Shown piece after piece: positions 20,907-32,808 of a stretch of 64,000 nt of DNA. The stretch is from Rhodosorus marinus (Eukaryota; Rhodophyta; Stylonematophyceae; Stylonematales; Stylonemataceae): NCBI GenBank assembly GCA_029953675.1, contig JAMWBK010000007.1:1488001-1552000 (forward strand), read 5' to 3'. Within the stretch, counting starts at the first letter, position 1. The number at the start of each line of letters is the position of its first letter. Made by a program: the position numbers and the translations under genes. The notes under the pieces are model-generated. The model was not told where the DNA came from. It saw nothing but the letters and a program-made list of their open reading frames with translations, and made no database searches.

Positions 20907-23900
20907 CCCTATCAAAAGCACAAACTTACAAACACGGCACACCAATACCAAAAAAACCTTCCCTATTCACCAGCCGTTCATTGACAACACAGCTCTTCAT
21001 AATACAAGCACCCATCCTACGCATCACAACTACCTCTTCCATCCATCCATATCCCATCAGATTACTGTCCAAACCATACCGCTTCTCCCTCCTCCTCCTC
21101 CTCCGCCACCAGCCTCACTCTACACCATCCAAAATAAAACCTCTCTCCAAAACAACCACAGCACAACTCGTATGGAGCGCCAAAAATGAAAAACGAATAA
21201 AATAACCCCATCGGAGCCTCTCAGATGCTCCACATCGATTCTATAAAAATCAATTAAGAGTCATCCACTTATTCAATCATTATTCTGGTATTATTACTTT
21301 ATTATAATATTACGGTATAAATAGACTGAATACTATAGTGACGTTTGAATTACAAACATGCGGGATGGTGGGGGCGTTTTATCCATCAGGTATTGACGGG
21401 CTTCACGCAGTGCAAAAACAGGCAACCAAAAAAAAAAAAATTTAATTCCCCACCGGACGAAATGGAGAGCAAAACAAAAACAAAAGCGACGGGGTAGACA
21501 AGAAAACAAAAAACCTATTAGAAGAATATGGACTTTGAGACCAGGGGCACGGTTCCCTCAAGAACAGGCGTGAAGAACAGTTAAAAATATCATTTAATTA
21601 GAAAATGGAATATAAAGTAAGGGATCGTGAAACATTTTGTTCGACATTTATAGGGGTGGGGAGGGGGGAAGAGGGATACTGATAGTGGATTAAATTGTCC
21701 CGGGGTCCATGGTCCGATAGCCTTATTTTTTTTATCGTCCTTCATAGTTCTTCGTATGTCCCAAAAAAATAAGGCGAATGTTTGGTCTTTGCCTTACACA
21801 ATATTTTAGTTATTCCTCGTCATCAAGGGATTTCTTGAATCATGATTTGCTCTTGATTCCAAAACCAAAAACCAACAAAAGGGTAATACCCACTCCCAAA
21901 AAGGGAAATATATATATTTCAAATTATTTTAAGTTAATTCACTTAATTTTTCTTTCTATATTACCCCCTTACATTTTCTTCTTCATATATGCGAATGAAA
22001 TGAGCAAGGGAGGAAACAGACAGCAGACAGAGAGGACGTTATAATATTCTCACTCAGCTTTCACCTTTAGAGACATGACAATCACTGCACTCCTCAAAGA
22101 ACTTCTGGTGGGTTCTTCCCGCCCCCAGTAAATATTTTTAAATCAACAACTCAGGCAACGTTTCACTTCCCATTCTTTGTTTTTCCCCTGTTTGTTTTTT
22201 TCTAATTTTCCCCATGTTTCCATGTTTAATCCAAATTTTTGGGGTTGTCGACCTATTTCCTGCCTCCCCGTTCGTGTTTTTAATGTTTCACACCGATCCT
22301 GATAATCGGCGTGAGACGTTACTTTCAAAAAGGGGGTTTAAAATTATAATTTTATAAATATATTGTATTTTTGGGCAGTTTTGACGGGGGTGATTTATGT
22401 CGTCTTCTTGTTTTCTTTGCTGACAAGGGTGGAAACTTCCCGAGCATGAAAACCTTGAGCATCTTCAAAATTTATCGATTTTATTTAAGTCGAACAAGTT
22501 TTTAAGGGTTTTCCCCCCCCCCGAAAATTCTGAATTAGAACAGCGTGCGATTGCCGAAAGTGAACGATTTTATTCCCCCTTTTCGATTTCACGGATTGGA
22601 AATGGACGAAGTGTCCCGGTCAGGGGGGGGGGGGGAAAGGCGGTGAGCGAGTTTCCTCAGAGTTCTGTACAACCTTCAAAAAAATTCTGCAAAAATAGTT
22701 GACATACGGAAAACAATAGGAATACGTGTATCTCTCAAAATTTCTAAAAATACTGGTGGACACTTAGAGGATCGAGATCATCAGGTTAAACGGACATTTA
22801 GGATAAATAGGCGTGATGTGTTTCTAGTCTAGAGAATAATATTCTCCAAAATTCAAAGTAATATTTTGCGCGGTAAATTCTTGTCGTAGATTCTAGAAAT
22901 ATTTGTTTAAAGATGAAATAAGGGCGGAAACCTGTCTGTGAATTTACAAATGTAGGTGATTTAGGATATGGGGAAGGTGTTATAGTTTGGTTTTAGTACT
23001 CCTTCGTACGTGATTGTGCATTGTACAAGTGAAGAGCGCCACGATTTCTGTGATCGAAGATGGGTGGCAGTCCGCGTGGTACGGGACCTTCCCGACGTGG
23101 AAGAGTTGGAAACGTCTCAAAACTGAATTGATGGATTCCAAGAGCATGAAGGAATACATCCAAACGTCGTTCAACACCGACGCGGTCTGAGGACCAGAAA
23201 GGAGAGGTCCATCTGGCAAAACCTGCTTGGCCGGCTGGCTAGGTTCGACGGAGCATAACTAATCGGCTAGGCCTCCCTCAGGAAACCTCTGCTCGAGCAA
23301 ACTCTCTGGAGTCCACATCTTTAATAGAACCGGGCCTGCCTCATTTGTCATGGTTTTGATGAACTAATCCATCCAATCAACGAGCTCGTTTCAAAGGCTC
23401 GCTGATATGGACGGCTTTTCGAGCCTCTGAAATTGCTCTGCTGGTTTCGGTGTAGGTTCTGCTCTCCCGAAAATTGGTAAAGCTCGACTTCATCGTGGTG
23501 ACAGGTCTGCTCCTGAGGGGTTCCACGTTCAAGTCCCATAGAGTTCGACCCTGCGCTCTATGGGGTCCCAGACAAGGAAGTCTATACTTGCGGGGCCCGC
23601 ACTTAAGCTCCCATCAGAAATCCGACAAGGTACAGAAAAGGCTTTTCGCACAATAAAGAAGGAGGTCGGCAGAGTCTTGTGTCCGACTAAACATTTTGCT
23701 TCAAGCTCGGTCCTGAATACCCTTCAAGTTTTTCTACTTTATCGCTCGTGTTGAAGAGAAAGAAGGGATTGAGCTCGGAAGGTTTACGCATCCACTGCAG
23801 AAGCTGCGCTCAATCTTTTCTCAGCTACGGATTTACCAACCTTGGAGTACGACAACGCTCGTACTGCAATCGCGCCGAGGTCTTGGATACAAGAAAGCAG

Positions 23901-24185
23901 CCATTCTTTACTGGAAGCAATCAATCGCCTAGCAAAAAAAGATCGATGATTGCTCCTAAACAACTGTTTCAGACTGGTTCAGTCTCCTTTCCATGGACAC
24001 AAGAGGACGAACCACTAACCCTTGAAGCAGGGTTTGAACCCAGACCCGAACTCTACAAAAGGAACGCCGCAGGTAAGGCCCCACTTAGTGCCTATCCACA
24101 TCGACACCCTTCATGAAGTCTCCAAATCCACCATATACTGTGCTCTAGCCATGAGGAAGGACGATGTCAGAGTACAACGAGATCG
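20907..24185. other. Long AT-rich, mostly non-coding region
   Basis: 21240-22970 is AT-rich with homopolymer runs (for example a run of about 13 G at 22624-22636). At 23013-23190 a plus-strand frame without ATG reads as convincing protein and ends at a TGA. At 23748-24116 another ATG-less frame of 122 codons is open. Neither is recognised, and neither joins to a clear first exon. Confidence 0.4.
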
Positions 24186-25169
24186 TCAGGTTTCGATGAA
24201 CTCGATTCCTGGTTCACTCTGGAGATAGATATAGCCAAAGAACGTGATCATCATTCCAGCGGCGTAGCGCATGCTAACTGTCCAAGTTTGTTGCTCTTCA
24301 GGCGATCTGACCGGGGCTTTCGATTTTCTTGGTTCCGCTTGAGGCTGTACAAAGTTTGCACTGGACGGCGTATTGAAGTATCTCTCCCTTATCCGCTTCA
24401 CCAGCTCCATGAGCGATGGAAACCCAGTGGAAAGCATCTCGCTCAGCTTTCCCTCGGGGATTTTTCCAGACGATGCGCATCCAAAGTACCCGAAGACAAA
24501 CGCGTCTACGGTGGTTGGATGCTCACTGAAGAACCAGTCTCGACGTCCCAATCTAGATTCCAGGCATCCATACGCTTCTTCTGCAAGGAACGATATTTCG
24601 TCTTCCTCCGCCTATGCAGAAAAACGAAAAAAAGTAAGTGTTCAAGATACATTCTACGGCGTTTGCTGACCAGATCATCGGTGGACGCTTTTCCCTACCG
24701 CTACTCTCCGTTCTTGAAGCACCTTGCTCCGCCTCCATCGTGGATAGATCTCCGACATGGGAAACCTATAATCCTCCCCAAGTAGGCTTTTAAGTCCCAA
24801 CCGGAAGTTTTCCTTCTCGATCCACCATTCCAAGATCCGCGCGAGGTCGGCGTCTTGAACCAGCGACCGAAACGCGGCAGCTTCAGATTTTTGCACCGTC
24901 GTGAGCTGCCTGTCTACGTCGTACCCGCTGTCCTTCATTCTCCTTATAAACTCTCCAAGTCCATCACAGATTGTACTCGGACCTTGCGCGAATATCAGCT
25001 CGACAACTGGCAGGTTCCTTCCAGGATCAGCCACCGCAACCACATAAGGGATCTGAGCAAATCTCAACATACATTGAGCTACACAGCACTCCGGGTTGAT
25101 ACTGGGCATATCCCATCCTGATCGCTCTTGATAAACCCTGGCGGATACAACTCTCCTTGTCACCACCAT
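24186..25169 (-). CDS. Metaxin-like mitochondrial outer-membrane import protein
   Basis: Metaxins (Tom37/Sam35-37 relatives) are GST-fold proteins on the cytosolic face of the mitochondrial outer membrane that help import or insert beta-barrel proteins. Exons (minus): 25169 to about 24699, and 24611-24186; phase 0; about 298 residues. Exon 1 begins MVVTRRVVSARVYQERSG and includes NPECCVAQCMLRFAQIPY, the thioredoxin-like N-domain, then EWWIEKENFRLGLKSLLG. Exon 2 has the GST C-domain signature RRDWFFSEHPTTVDAFVFGY. The C-terminus carries one hydrophobic segment, MRYAAGMMITFFGYIYL, followed by a short tail, as in tail-anchored metaxin 1. The exon 1 donor could be 24705 or 24699. Family assignment rests on the C-domain motif and the tail anchor. 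Confidence 0.75.
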
Positions 25170-26765
25170 CCCTTCCAAAAGAGGACCAGGAAAGCCCCCA
25201 ACTCAATAAAAGTTAAAACAACTTCACTTCCAACTAGCCTTCTTCGTCAAGATCTGCCACTCTGTAATTCCAAGTCACCAAGGCGCCGTGGTGTCGCTTG
25301 CCGAGAACACCGAGCGGTACGCATCCCCACCGATCAATACGTAGCCTCTTGATATATCTGATGAGTTCTCACCAGAGTCCAGGACAATCCTCTCTGATAG
25401 AGCTCGGAACATCGAGCAAGTCAAGCTTCGGATCGAGCATGTACGAACTATCTAGCAGAACATTCCCATAGTTCGTGTGGGCCATAATGTGGTCTTTGAT
25501 TCCAGTGAGCGTTTCTGTCGTCTTGATCCAGACTACGCTATTCGCTACCGCTCGGAACTCCCTGTCATTCCTTAGCTAGTGGTCCACTTAAGAGATAGAT
25601 TCCTCTCTGTTTCCGTAGCGACTCTGGCTCTCAGTATTTTGCCGGTCAGGCGTCTACGAAGGGTCGCTTTCCGATTCTTGGACAGATGGATTGTAAGCGT
25701 CTTTTTGCTCTCCACAGCGGTCGAATCTTAAATGGTGAAGCTATCAACAGGTTATTTCTTCTATTGAGGCGCATTTGGAGTCCCACGACCACGGCAGACG
25801 AAACAGACCATCGCACAACCGAAATGGACTGCTGACCAGGGATGACTAGTTCCCATATCCAGCGTTTGCGGTGTCGGCGAATACAATCGTCCCCAAATTG
25901 AGTTCCTTGCCACCATGTCCATACCTCCGACTCGACGGAATAGGGCTGGTCTCCATAGCTGACCAGCACCTGACATCCGCATGTAGCTTTTACCTACCAA
26001 CCAGAAAATTTGGGCCGGCTTCTAAGCAAAAGCAATAGTCGTCTACCTATCAAGCAGACGCTCTGTACATGGAGGAGAGAGAGAGAGAGAGATTGACCTG
26101 AATCCAATGCGACTCAGTTAAAATCTCCAAGCAACAGAATCGGGTTGGTCTCTGTCCTAGACCAGCACGTAAACAGTAACACATAAATACTAACATCCGT
26201 GGACATCTCACTCTATTTTCAACGAACCGAAGCAGACCTTGCCAGAGCCAAATTGTGCCGAGTTGTAACCCACAGCACTCATCATGCACAAACGCAGACG
26301 ACCTGATCCAGCAATAACCTAATCACATAAATGCTCGGAACCAAGCGTCCTTCACTTAGCTAATGGTCTGAGCAATGGAGTCCTCTCTGTTTCCTTAACC
26401 CAATCCAGATCTCATTATCTAACCAGTCAGAAGCAAACGTCCCTCCTCGAATTGAATCTAAAAATCAGTCATCATTGCCAAGCTCAGAGTGGGTAACGGA
26501 AAGAGGAGCTCCTGTCCACTCATCCTCTTCGCAAGAAGACGTTAAGTGAATTCATATTCAAAGCTTCATCTTGTTGCTTTCGTGAATGGGGATGAGGAGG
26601 GTGGAGAACCTGAATGGAAGAGATTGAGGGCCAAGAGGTTAGATGAGTTCTGGAGAGATCTGTAAATGTTTTGAAAATATCTTCTGGAGTAGTGGAATTA
26701 GTGGTCTTCATATTGAGAAGAGATCTGAGATCAAGTTTGTAGGGTTTGAGAATCGGAGTTGGAGG
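25170..26765. other. Intergenic with diverged repeats
   Basis: Two segments, about 25555-25670 and 26338-26455, share words such as TCCTCTCTGTTTCC and TTAGCTA-TGGTC and CCAGTCAG/CCGGTCAG in the same order. A second shared word set, GGTCTC..GACCAGCAC, occurs at about 25943 and 26138. A GA repeat lies at 26072-26090. No gene is recognised. Confidence 0.4.
25555..26455. repeat. Diverged direct repeat pair
   Basis: Copies at about 25555-25670 and 26338-26455, roughly 785 bp apart, similar in word order but with many substitutions. Judged by eye; borders are approximate. Confidence 0.35.
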
Positions 26766-28230
26766 ATGAACTGGAACGATGTCCCCGGTGACTTTTCAGG
26801 TAGGAACTTACCCACTGCGCTCTTTTGTTGAGTTGAGGAGCGTTGAAGCTAACTGTTTTTTGTTTTTTTTGTTTCGCGTTCGCTAAGGTGCGATTCGGCA
26901 CGTTGAGAGGAAGCTCAACCAGGTTGATCTTAATCCCGATGACGATGTCGAGGCCGATTTTGCTGAAACTAATCATGATTTGAGCGAGTTTGTTTCAGAG
27001 CATCTTGAGCAAACTCATGGGTGTGGATCGGTCCCTGAAATACCGTCACCAGACAACGACTTTCGAAAGCATCCGGAGAAGAACGATTTCGTCATCCCAC
27101 CGGAGTTTGAGGCGCTCCGAAAGGCCGTGAAGAAGCTGAGCAAGCCCGAGGGAGATGTGACCGGCGGAAGGATTTTCTTCGACTGCCCCGATCCGAGCGA
27201 AAGGTACTACATCAAGCTGGACGAGATCATGACTCTGAATCCAAAGGCTGGGGAAGACAAGATCTTCTATAACAACCAGTACACAGTTGTCGCTCCGGAT
27301 GCCAACGTTATCGTGCTACCAAGCGACGAGTACGCCCAACATGGCAAAGGGCTTTTTGAGGCAAAACATGCGGCGGACGTCTACATCTACGGGATCACCT
27401 TCATGAACTCCACCATCGTTTCGGACAAGCTAGCCAAGAAGGCAAAGGGCTGGGACGACATGGACGAAGTTGAGCGATCAGATATTGTTGGAAAATGGAG
27501 CGGAGCCGCATTTAGACAGAAGCGCGGGCCAAATAACGGAGCTCGAACAACCTTTTACAAATGCAAGTTTTCCAACAACCGTACGATCTCCACGGAGACG
27601 CGAGGAGGAGGCGCCGTGAGTGTTTTCAATACCGACCTGGAATTTTGGGAGTGCAGCTTCGTGAATAACAGTGGTGCCGCGGGAGGTGCCATTGCGGGAA
27701 AGAACTTCAAGCTGTACGTATATGGGTGTGACTTCATCAACAACTGGTCCAGCGGTGGATCTGATGGGAAGACTCAGCAACAAGTGGGCAACGGAGGCGC
27801 AATCAGAGCGGATGGAATTGTGGATACACTCATCGTTGGATCGTACTTTGAGAAGAACTGGCTTAAACATATCCAGAAGATGCGAGGTGCAGCGATGACC
27901 TTGTACGGAGAAGACAACCCCGATGGCCACATTCGCGTCGAGCATTGCAGATTTGTTGGAAACGGAGGGGCCGGAAGCGGCAAGGCAGAGAGTATCGTGA
28001 ACGTTGAGGGCTCCATGGGTATCATAATGAGGGCATGCGAGTTCCGTGACAACAGAAGCGGAGCTGAGATCCCAAACAACGGTGTCCTTGTCTGCAGAGT
28101 GAACGGAGACCACAACGATTTTGAACTAAGCGACTTGAAATTCGAGAGCAACGTCATAAGTTCGGAGGGGACAACTATTCGCGTGCGGGGAGGAAGTAAG
28201 GAGCCCGCTATGAACAACATCGAAATGTAA
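26766..28230 (+). CDS. Right-handed beta-helix (pectin-lyase-like fold) protein, no secretion signal
   Basis: Exons 26766-26799 and 26888-28230 (intron 88 nt, phase 1), 458 residues. The N-terminal 50 residues are acidic and helical (GAIRHVERKLNQVDLNPDDD). From about residue 150 the protein shows repeated Asn/Gly-rich coils of the parallel beta-helix type: GARTTFYKCKFSNN, LEFWECSFVNNSGAAGGAIA, LYVYGCDFINNWSSGG, VGSYFEKNW, IRVEHCRFVGNGGAGSG and MRACEFRDNRSG, each about 25-35 residues with a strand-Cys-X-F-X-N pattern. This resembles polymorphic-outer-membrane/adhesin-like beta helices and carbohydrate-active lyases. I see no signal peptide or membrane segment, so it may be intracellular, which is unusual for the fold. 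No catalytic lyase residues could be assigned. Function unknown. Confidence 0.72.
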
Positions 28231-28582
28231 TGTGCAACCCCGTTCCTTCCGTCAATCGCCCTTTTTTGGTTTGGGCTTCAACTACCGTTTGCACCGTTGT
28301 CAAATTGACAAGGCAGTGGTAGCTGGGAGCGAACGTATTCCAGCTCTAGGCATTGTAAATCACTTGACTAAATGCTTCCGCTCTGTAGAGGTCGGTCTAC
28401 GCTCTCGCCCAGGAGTATATAAAAGAAACGGATTTCCACCAGCGAGAAGCAACTCAAAGCGGTCCACAGCTGTGGGCTACTCTTCGGTCCAAAGTCTCTC
28501 TCCTCACGATTAGTTTACATATGTCACATACAAATTCTTTCCCCCCATCTCACGGATATCGCTCCTTACTTTCTAGACAAAG
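28231..28582. other. 3' region between convergent genes
   Basis: Holds a plus-strand open frame (to 28513) that continues after the beta-helix gene's stop in another phase. It includes SRPGVYKRNG, see the findings. No gene is called. Confidence 0.35.
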
Positions 28583-29460
28583 TTAGAGGATATATGGGTT
28601 GAAACCCCGAACTTGAGCTTCGGAGGTGGTTAGTGCAACCGACGAGAACATAAAACTGAGGTCTGCGTCATCTTCGTCCTCTCGCCCGGTACGAGATTCC
28701 TCGCCGTCGTCAGTGTCCTCTAGGTTCACTTCAGCTTTACATCTACGTTTTCTTGAAATTAGCTGCCTTTTAAGCTCGTTAATAACTCCCTCCAGCGCCT
28801 CCTGCACTCAAAAACAGAACCATACAGTCATGAATCTCTGAGTAAAATGGACGCTCCAATGGACACTCGTTTGGATAAACCCGCAGCAAACGGTTTCGGA
28901 AGCTTTTAAAGACGTACCTCTGTCTGCTCTTCACTCATCCTCGGAACGAAGATTTTCTTTTCCTCTTCCGCGAGCGAGCCAGCGAACTTTCTCGAGTCGC
29001 GACTTCTTCTTTTCACAATTGACGAGCCGGGAGTCGCTGAATCCACAACGTTTTTGTTGCGTCTGGAGCTATGCCGCGCAGGTACTCCCGAAACCGCCCC
29101 ACCAAAGCCTTCACCCACGACACTATCGCTTGCTAGGTCGCCAAACGTTGTGGTCGGTTTGGAAAACTTGACTACCGGAGTCTCCACATGCTCAGGTTCT
29201 CGACTTGTTGAATTCTCCACATTATGATCCGGAGGAGGCGTCCGCGGACGACCAGTGATATACAAACGTTCACATGCCCCAACGAGCGCTTGCGTACCGA
29301 ACCTTCCCAACCTTTCCTCAGCAGTCTTCTTCTCTCTCTCCTCAATCTGTATCTTCAAACTCCTCCTCAACGAATCATGAAGCCCAGCAGATATACATCC
29401 AGCTCCAATTATCCCGCCTCCCTCCCTCCGAATCTCACCTTCTGTATCCGCAGAACTCAT
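28583..29460 (-). CDS. Unknown charged, partly coiled-coil protein
   Basis: Exons (minus): 29460-28918 and 28801-28583 (intron 116 nt, phase 0), 253 residues. The N-terminus has a helix DSLRRSLKIQIEEREKKTAE, the middle is Ser/Pro/basic and probably disordered with RHSSRRNKN and VKRRSRDSRKFAGS, and the second exon starts EALEGVINELKRQLISRKRR, a short coiled coil, followed by an acidic run (EDTDDGEESRTGREDEDDAD). The composition (basic-disordered, coiled coil, acidic) suggests a nuclear protein, possibly a chromatin or kinetochore component, but this is a guess. I do not recognise a family. Confidence 0.6.
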
Positions 29461-31054
29461 CTTCAAACACCAAGCCAACCTTACTTCAAACGATACACTT
29501 CCTCTATGCTCTTCTCATACTCTCTTCAACCCTTTCACATTCCTTCTCCTTCTCTCTTCCTTCTCCTCCACCCCCAACTCCCTCCAGAGAAACCTCCTTG
29601 TCCCATCCCCAATCCATATAATCACAACCTCTTCAAAACCGCCAGGTACAAAATAACCATAGAAATACAATAATTCCTCCCGGCCAAATTTGTCCTTCCC
29701 AAACTGGCCTATGATACACACTTTTCGAGGTCTGCCACTGTTGCATAAATAGTTAGATGCAGAAATGTTTTTAATATTAAACAATTTATGGGCATTTAGC
29801 ATTTAGTACACAGGTTTCCTTTCCATGGCCTAGCTTGACTAAATCAATCATCTTCGATTTTTAACAAGTGTTTATTGGTTAGCATGAGGTTGTATTTGTC
29901 CAATAGTTTGCTCTAGGGGGGATTAAATATATTTTTATGAAGGTGGAAGCGAAATGAAATTTGCTAATTAAAAAGGAGTTTGACGGTGAATTGACTGAAA
30001 ATGATGATTTATTTCTTTGTTTTGGTAACGGGGAAGATTCCTCTTTTTTTGCAAATCATTGAAATGGGACAGCATTATATGGAAAACTACGGTAATTAGA
30101 CCGGATATACTGACGGTGGGCAAGGTTACGTTCTTCAGTAAGGGGGAAGGACGAGGGTAGAAAAACTCATTTGAAACATTTTTGCTAAAATCATGATAAT
30201 TATTGTAAATCTAGAAAAGACTATCAGGGGGGTACAGAACAATGAACTAGCATAGCTTACTGCAATCGTAACTACCTTCAATACTATCAAGTTCCATAGG
30301 GAGCTGGTCAATGTCAGCAAGCTTGTACGGATATTGAATTGGATTAAAGTTTATGCATATAGGTAGAAAATCGACAATATGACAAAAAACAATGGTCGCG
30401 CTTAGTGTCGCCGTTAGGTGGGAGTTTTGAGGGTGAGCTCTCTGGATTGGAAGTTGGCTCGACTATGGATTGCGCTTTAGCTTCTACATACATGTTTCTT
30501 CACTAATGGAATGGTCAATCTCCACCCGATCGTGCGAGGAGCGACGTAGGGGGCCCCCTCCTATGCCTTTTTTACTCTTTGGTGGCTCTTCAGCTGTGTG
30601 GAAACGCAGTTCTGAACTGGTATGGGAAATGGTTTAATCCTCGAACATTATGTCGTACGCGTAGTTACCTCTCCACCTCCCAGCCTCAAACTCTGCAGCT
30701 CCTGATCCTGAACCTTCTTCTGTTTCTCAACGTTAAAGCCGTATCCGAATTTTATAGCCAGGATAGATTGAGGCTACATTCAATGACACGAAAGCAATTG
30801 ATGGACCAAGATCAAGAAAAAGCAATTCAATACAGGAACTTCGTCCAGAAACCTGGTTGCCTGCAAGGATCGATTTGTACTGAGCGTCACTGGTCGACGA
30901 CCTGGAACCCTTCTCCTAACTCTCCGAAAACGTATCTCGTCGTGGACTCGGCCGCCGACCTCTTTGGGTTGTGACAGTGCGAAGTGAACATCTGGTGTCG
31001 TAGTTTGCCAGGTGGATCTCTGTAGGTTTTAGTGGAAAGACGGAGAAGACGAGA
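29461..31054. other. Intergenic, no confident gene
   Basis: 29700-30400 is AT-rich. A plus-strand frame at 30579-30974 without a convincing product is open. Nothing recognised. Confidence 0.4.
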
Positions 31055-31931
31055 ATGGCGTTTGTACTAGGCATTGGAAGGATTGGTAAGCCGCATCCGG
31101 CCCGAGCATGCTCTCGACGAAAGGCGACCGAGGAAGGGGCAAGCGCGCAGAAGAAGAAAGGCATATCTCCGGAGGAGCAGGTCAGAATGGATAAGATGTT
31201 TGAGTACTATGAAGCCTGGGATGGATCTCCGCCTAATCGTGCTGATGGATGGGTGCTGTTCTACGGCCCGGAACTTGGAATGTGGAAGAATAGTATTCTT
31301 GAAGCGGGGATTGCCCCAAAGCACGAGGTGTTCTCCCGGTTTGTAAGCAGGAAGTACAATTGAATCGCCGAAGCCCCTTTGAAGCGGAAATGTCCTGACT
31401 ACTTTCATCACCTCGGCCTTGCTCCCTGGCTGTTCCAGATCCCTGATGTGGAATTAGAATTTGCCCTGGGTCAACGGCTGAAGAATCTCTATTTGCTCCT
31501 AGTCGGGACTCCAGAGGCCGGCTCGCTTGTTACGCTAAACGTACGAGGACAATCAAAACTTTCCGCCGATTCATCCTAGCCACTGGAATCATGGCTCAAG
31601 TATCTCCTTTGGTTGCATTCAACGTACAGGTACAAGGCGACCATGTCGTGCTTGCGTTCGAGTCGCCAGAGGATGCAACGAGGTACGCTGTGCAAATGGA
31701 AGGTCTTGGGATGCCGCTTGCAAAAGTCATGGTAAGTGCCTTTTTCTTAGAAATAGCACCACGAAAAAGAACCGTTTTTTGGGCGCGACCGCAAACCAAC
31801 CATGTAAAAACGCTGTGCAACATCCGCAGAAAGAACAGGCGGACGATATAATCAACTATGCAAAAGAGTCCAATATGTATCGTGCGGTGATTCCCGCGGG
31901 TACTATGATCGCGCCTCCTCAGAGCTCGTAG
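31055..31931 (+). CDS. Plastid-targeted DUF3110 protein, four exons
   Basis: DUF3110 is a small domain known from cyanobacteria and plastid-bearing eukaryotes, with unknown function. Exons 31055-31342, 31439-31540, 31630-31731 and 31830-31931; introns 96, 89 and 98 nt, all phase 0; 197 residues. The start MAFVLGIGRIGKPHPARACS has Phe at position 3 and a Ser/Arg-rich leader, like the HLIP-like proteins in this window, so plastid import is inferred. The middle reads GWVLFYGPELGMWKNSILEA. The DUF3110 core is LKNLYLLLVGTPEAGSLVTL, joined to VQGDHVVLAFESPEDATRYA, and the last exon ends YRAVIPAGTMIAPPQSS. Exons 2-4 are each exactly 102 nt. The third exon acceptor just after a cryptic donor-like GTACAG was chosen because it keeps the DUF3110 frame. 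Confidence 0.78.
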
Positions 31932-32808
31932 GAATGCGGTGCTGATCGTACCCCGCTTGCAAAACGCCTGCTGGATCCTGCTTGATTTGCTTCCAGAGTG
32001 GAAACCACGGGGTCCGAGCGGCTGCAGTGTCTTCACATGAGCGTGTCCAGGGAATCTGATCGCAAGCCGCCGGGACAAAGCGAATGGACCTGAAGTATTT
32101 CCGAAGAAGACCAGAACGCCGCACGGAAATAGAGCTATGTATGCAGCGAGAAAACAAAGAAGAAAAAAAGAAAGATTCGAGCAGTTCCGAAAGGGAGCGT
32201 TTGGATTCCACAGCATTATTACCATCGCGAAGGTGTACAATAAGCCTATCTGTCCTTCAAGAAGTTGAAACCCGAAAGCTCAACACCCGAAAGCCCAACA
32301 AGCTCCTCGCCTTATTGACCAACCTCGCCCCTCCCAATATTTCAAATATATATTACTTTTATACAATATAATTGGATAATTTTCACTGGAATAGCCCTAA
32401 AATTTACTAAAAGCCAGATTATCGAATAAAATATTACTGAGATTAAAAACATTTCAAAAGGTTTCATTGGTTATAATAGACACTATTTCACATATATATT
32501 ATTTTAAACCTTTTTATTGGATAGTTGTACATAAATAAACCAATTACTATTGATTATACATATTAAGACTATTGATTGGTTTAAATTGACTAGAACTTCA
32601 GAAATATTTTGGTAATAAGTGTTTTTTGAATACATGGCTTTTCGGTTGATGACGTGATCGATTGAAGTTTAGTAAGGAGATTTCGGTTGGTGGGGTTTGG
32701 GGAGAAGGGGGTGGGAGGGGGTGGGAGAAGGGGAAGGCTAGTCACTTCAGGAGTAGACTCAGTCAAGGTGTAAAGGATTTTTGTCGGAGTAACTACTAGA
32801 TAGAAATT
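31932..32808. other. Intergenic, AT-rich centre
   Basis: 32340-32600 is AT-rich with TATA-like words; a G-rich run at 32695-32735 lies about 75-115 bp before the PAP2 phosphatase start. No gene seen. Confidence 0.4.

Noticed and set aside
24030-24060. tRNA T-loop-like word GGTTTGAACCC
   Set aside because: No acceptor stem or other tRNA arms around it could be paired.
27478-28220. Two long minus-strand frames
   Set aside because: Shadows of the beta-helix coding exon.
30579-30974. Plus-strand frame of 131 codons
   Set aside because: No good ATG, no family signal and frequent frame breaks around it.
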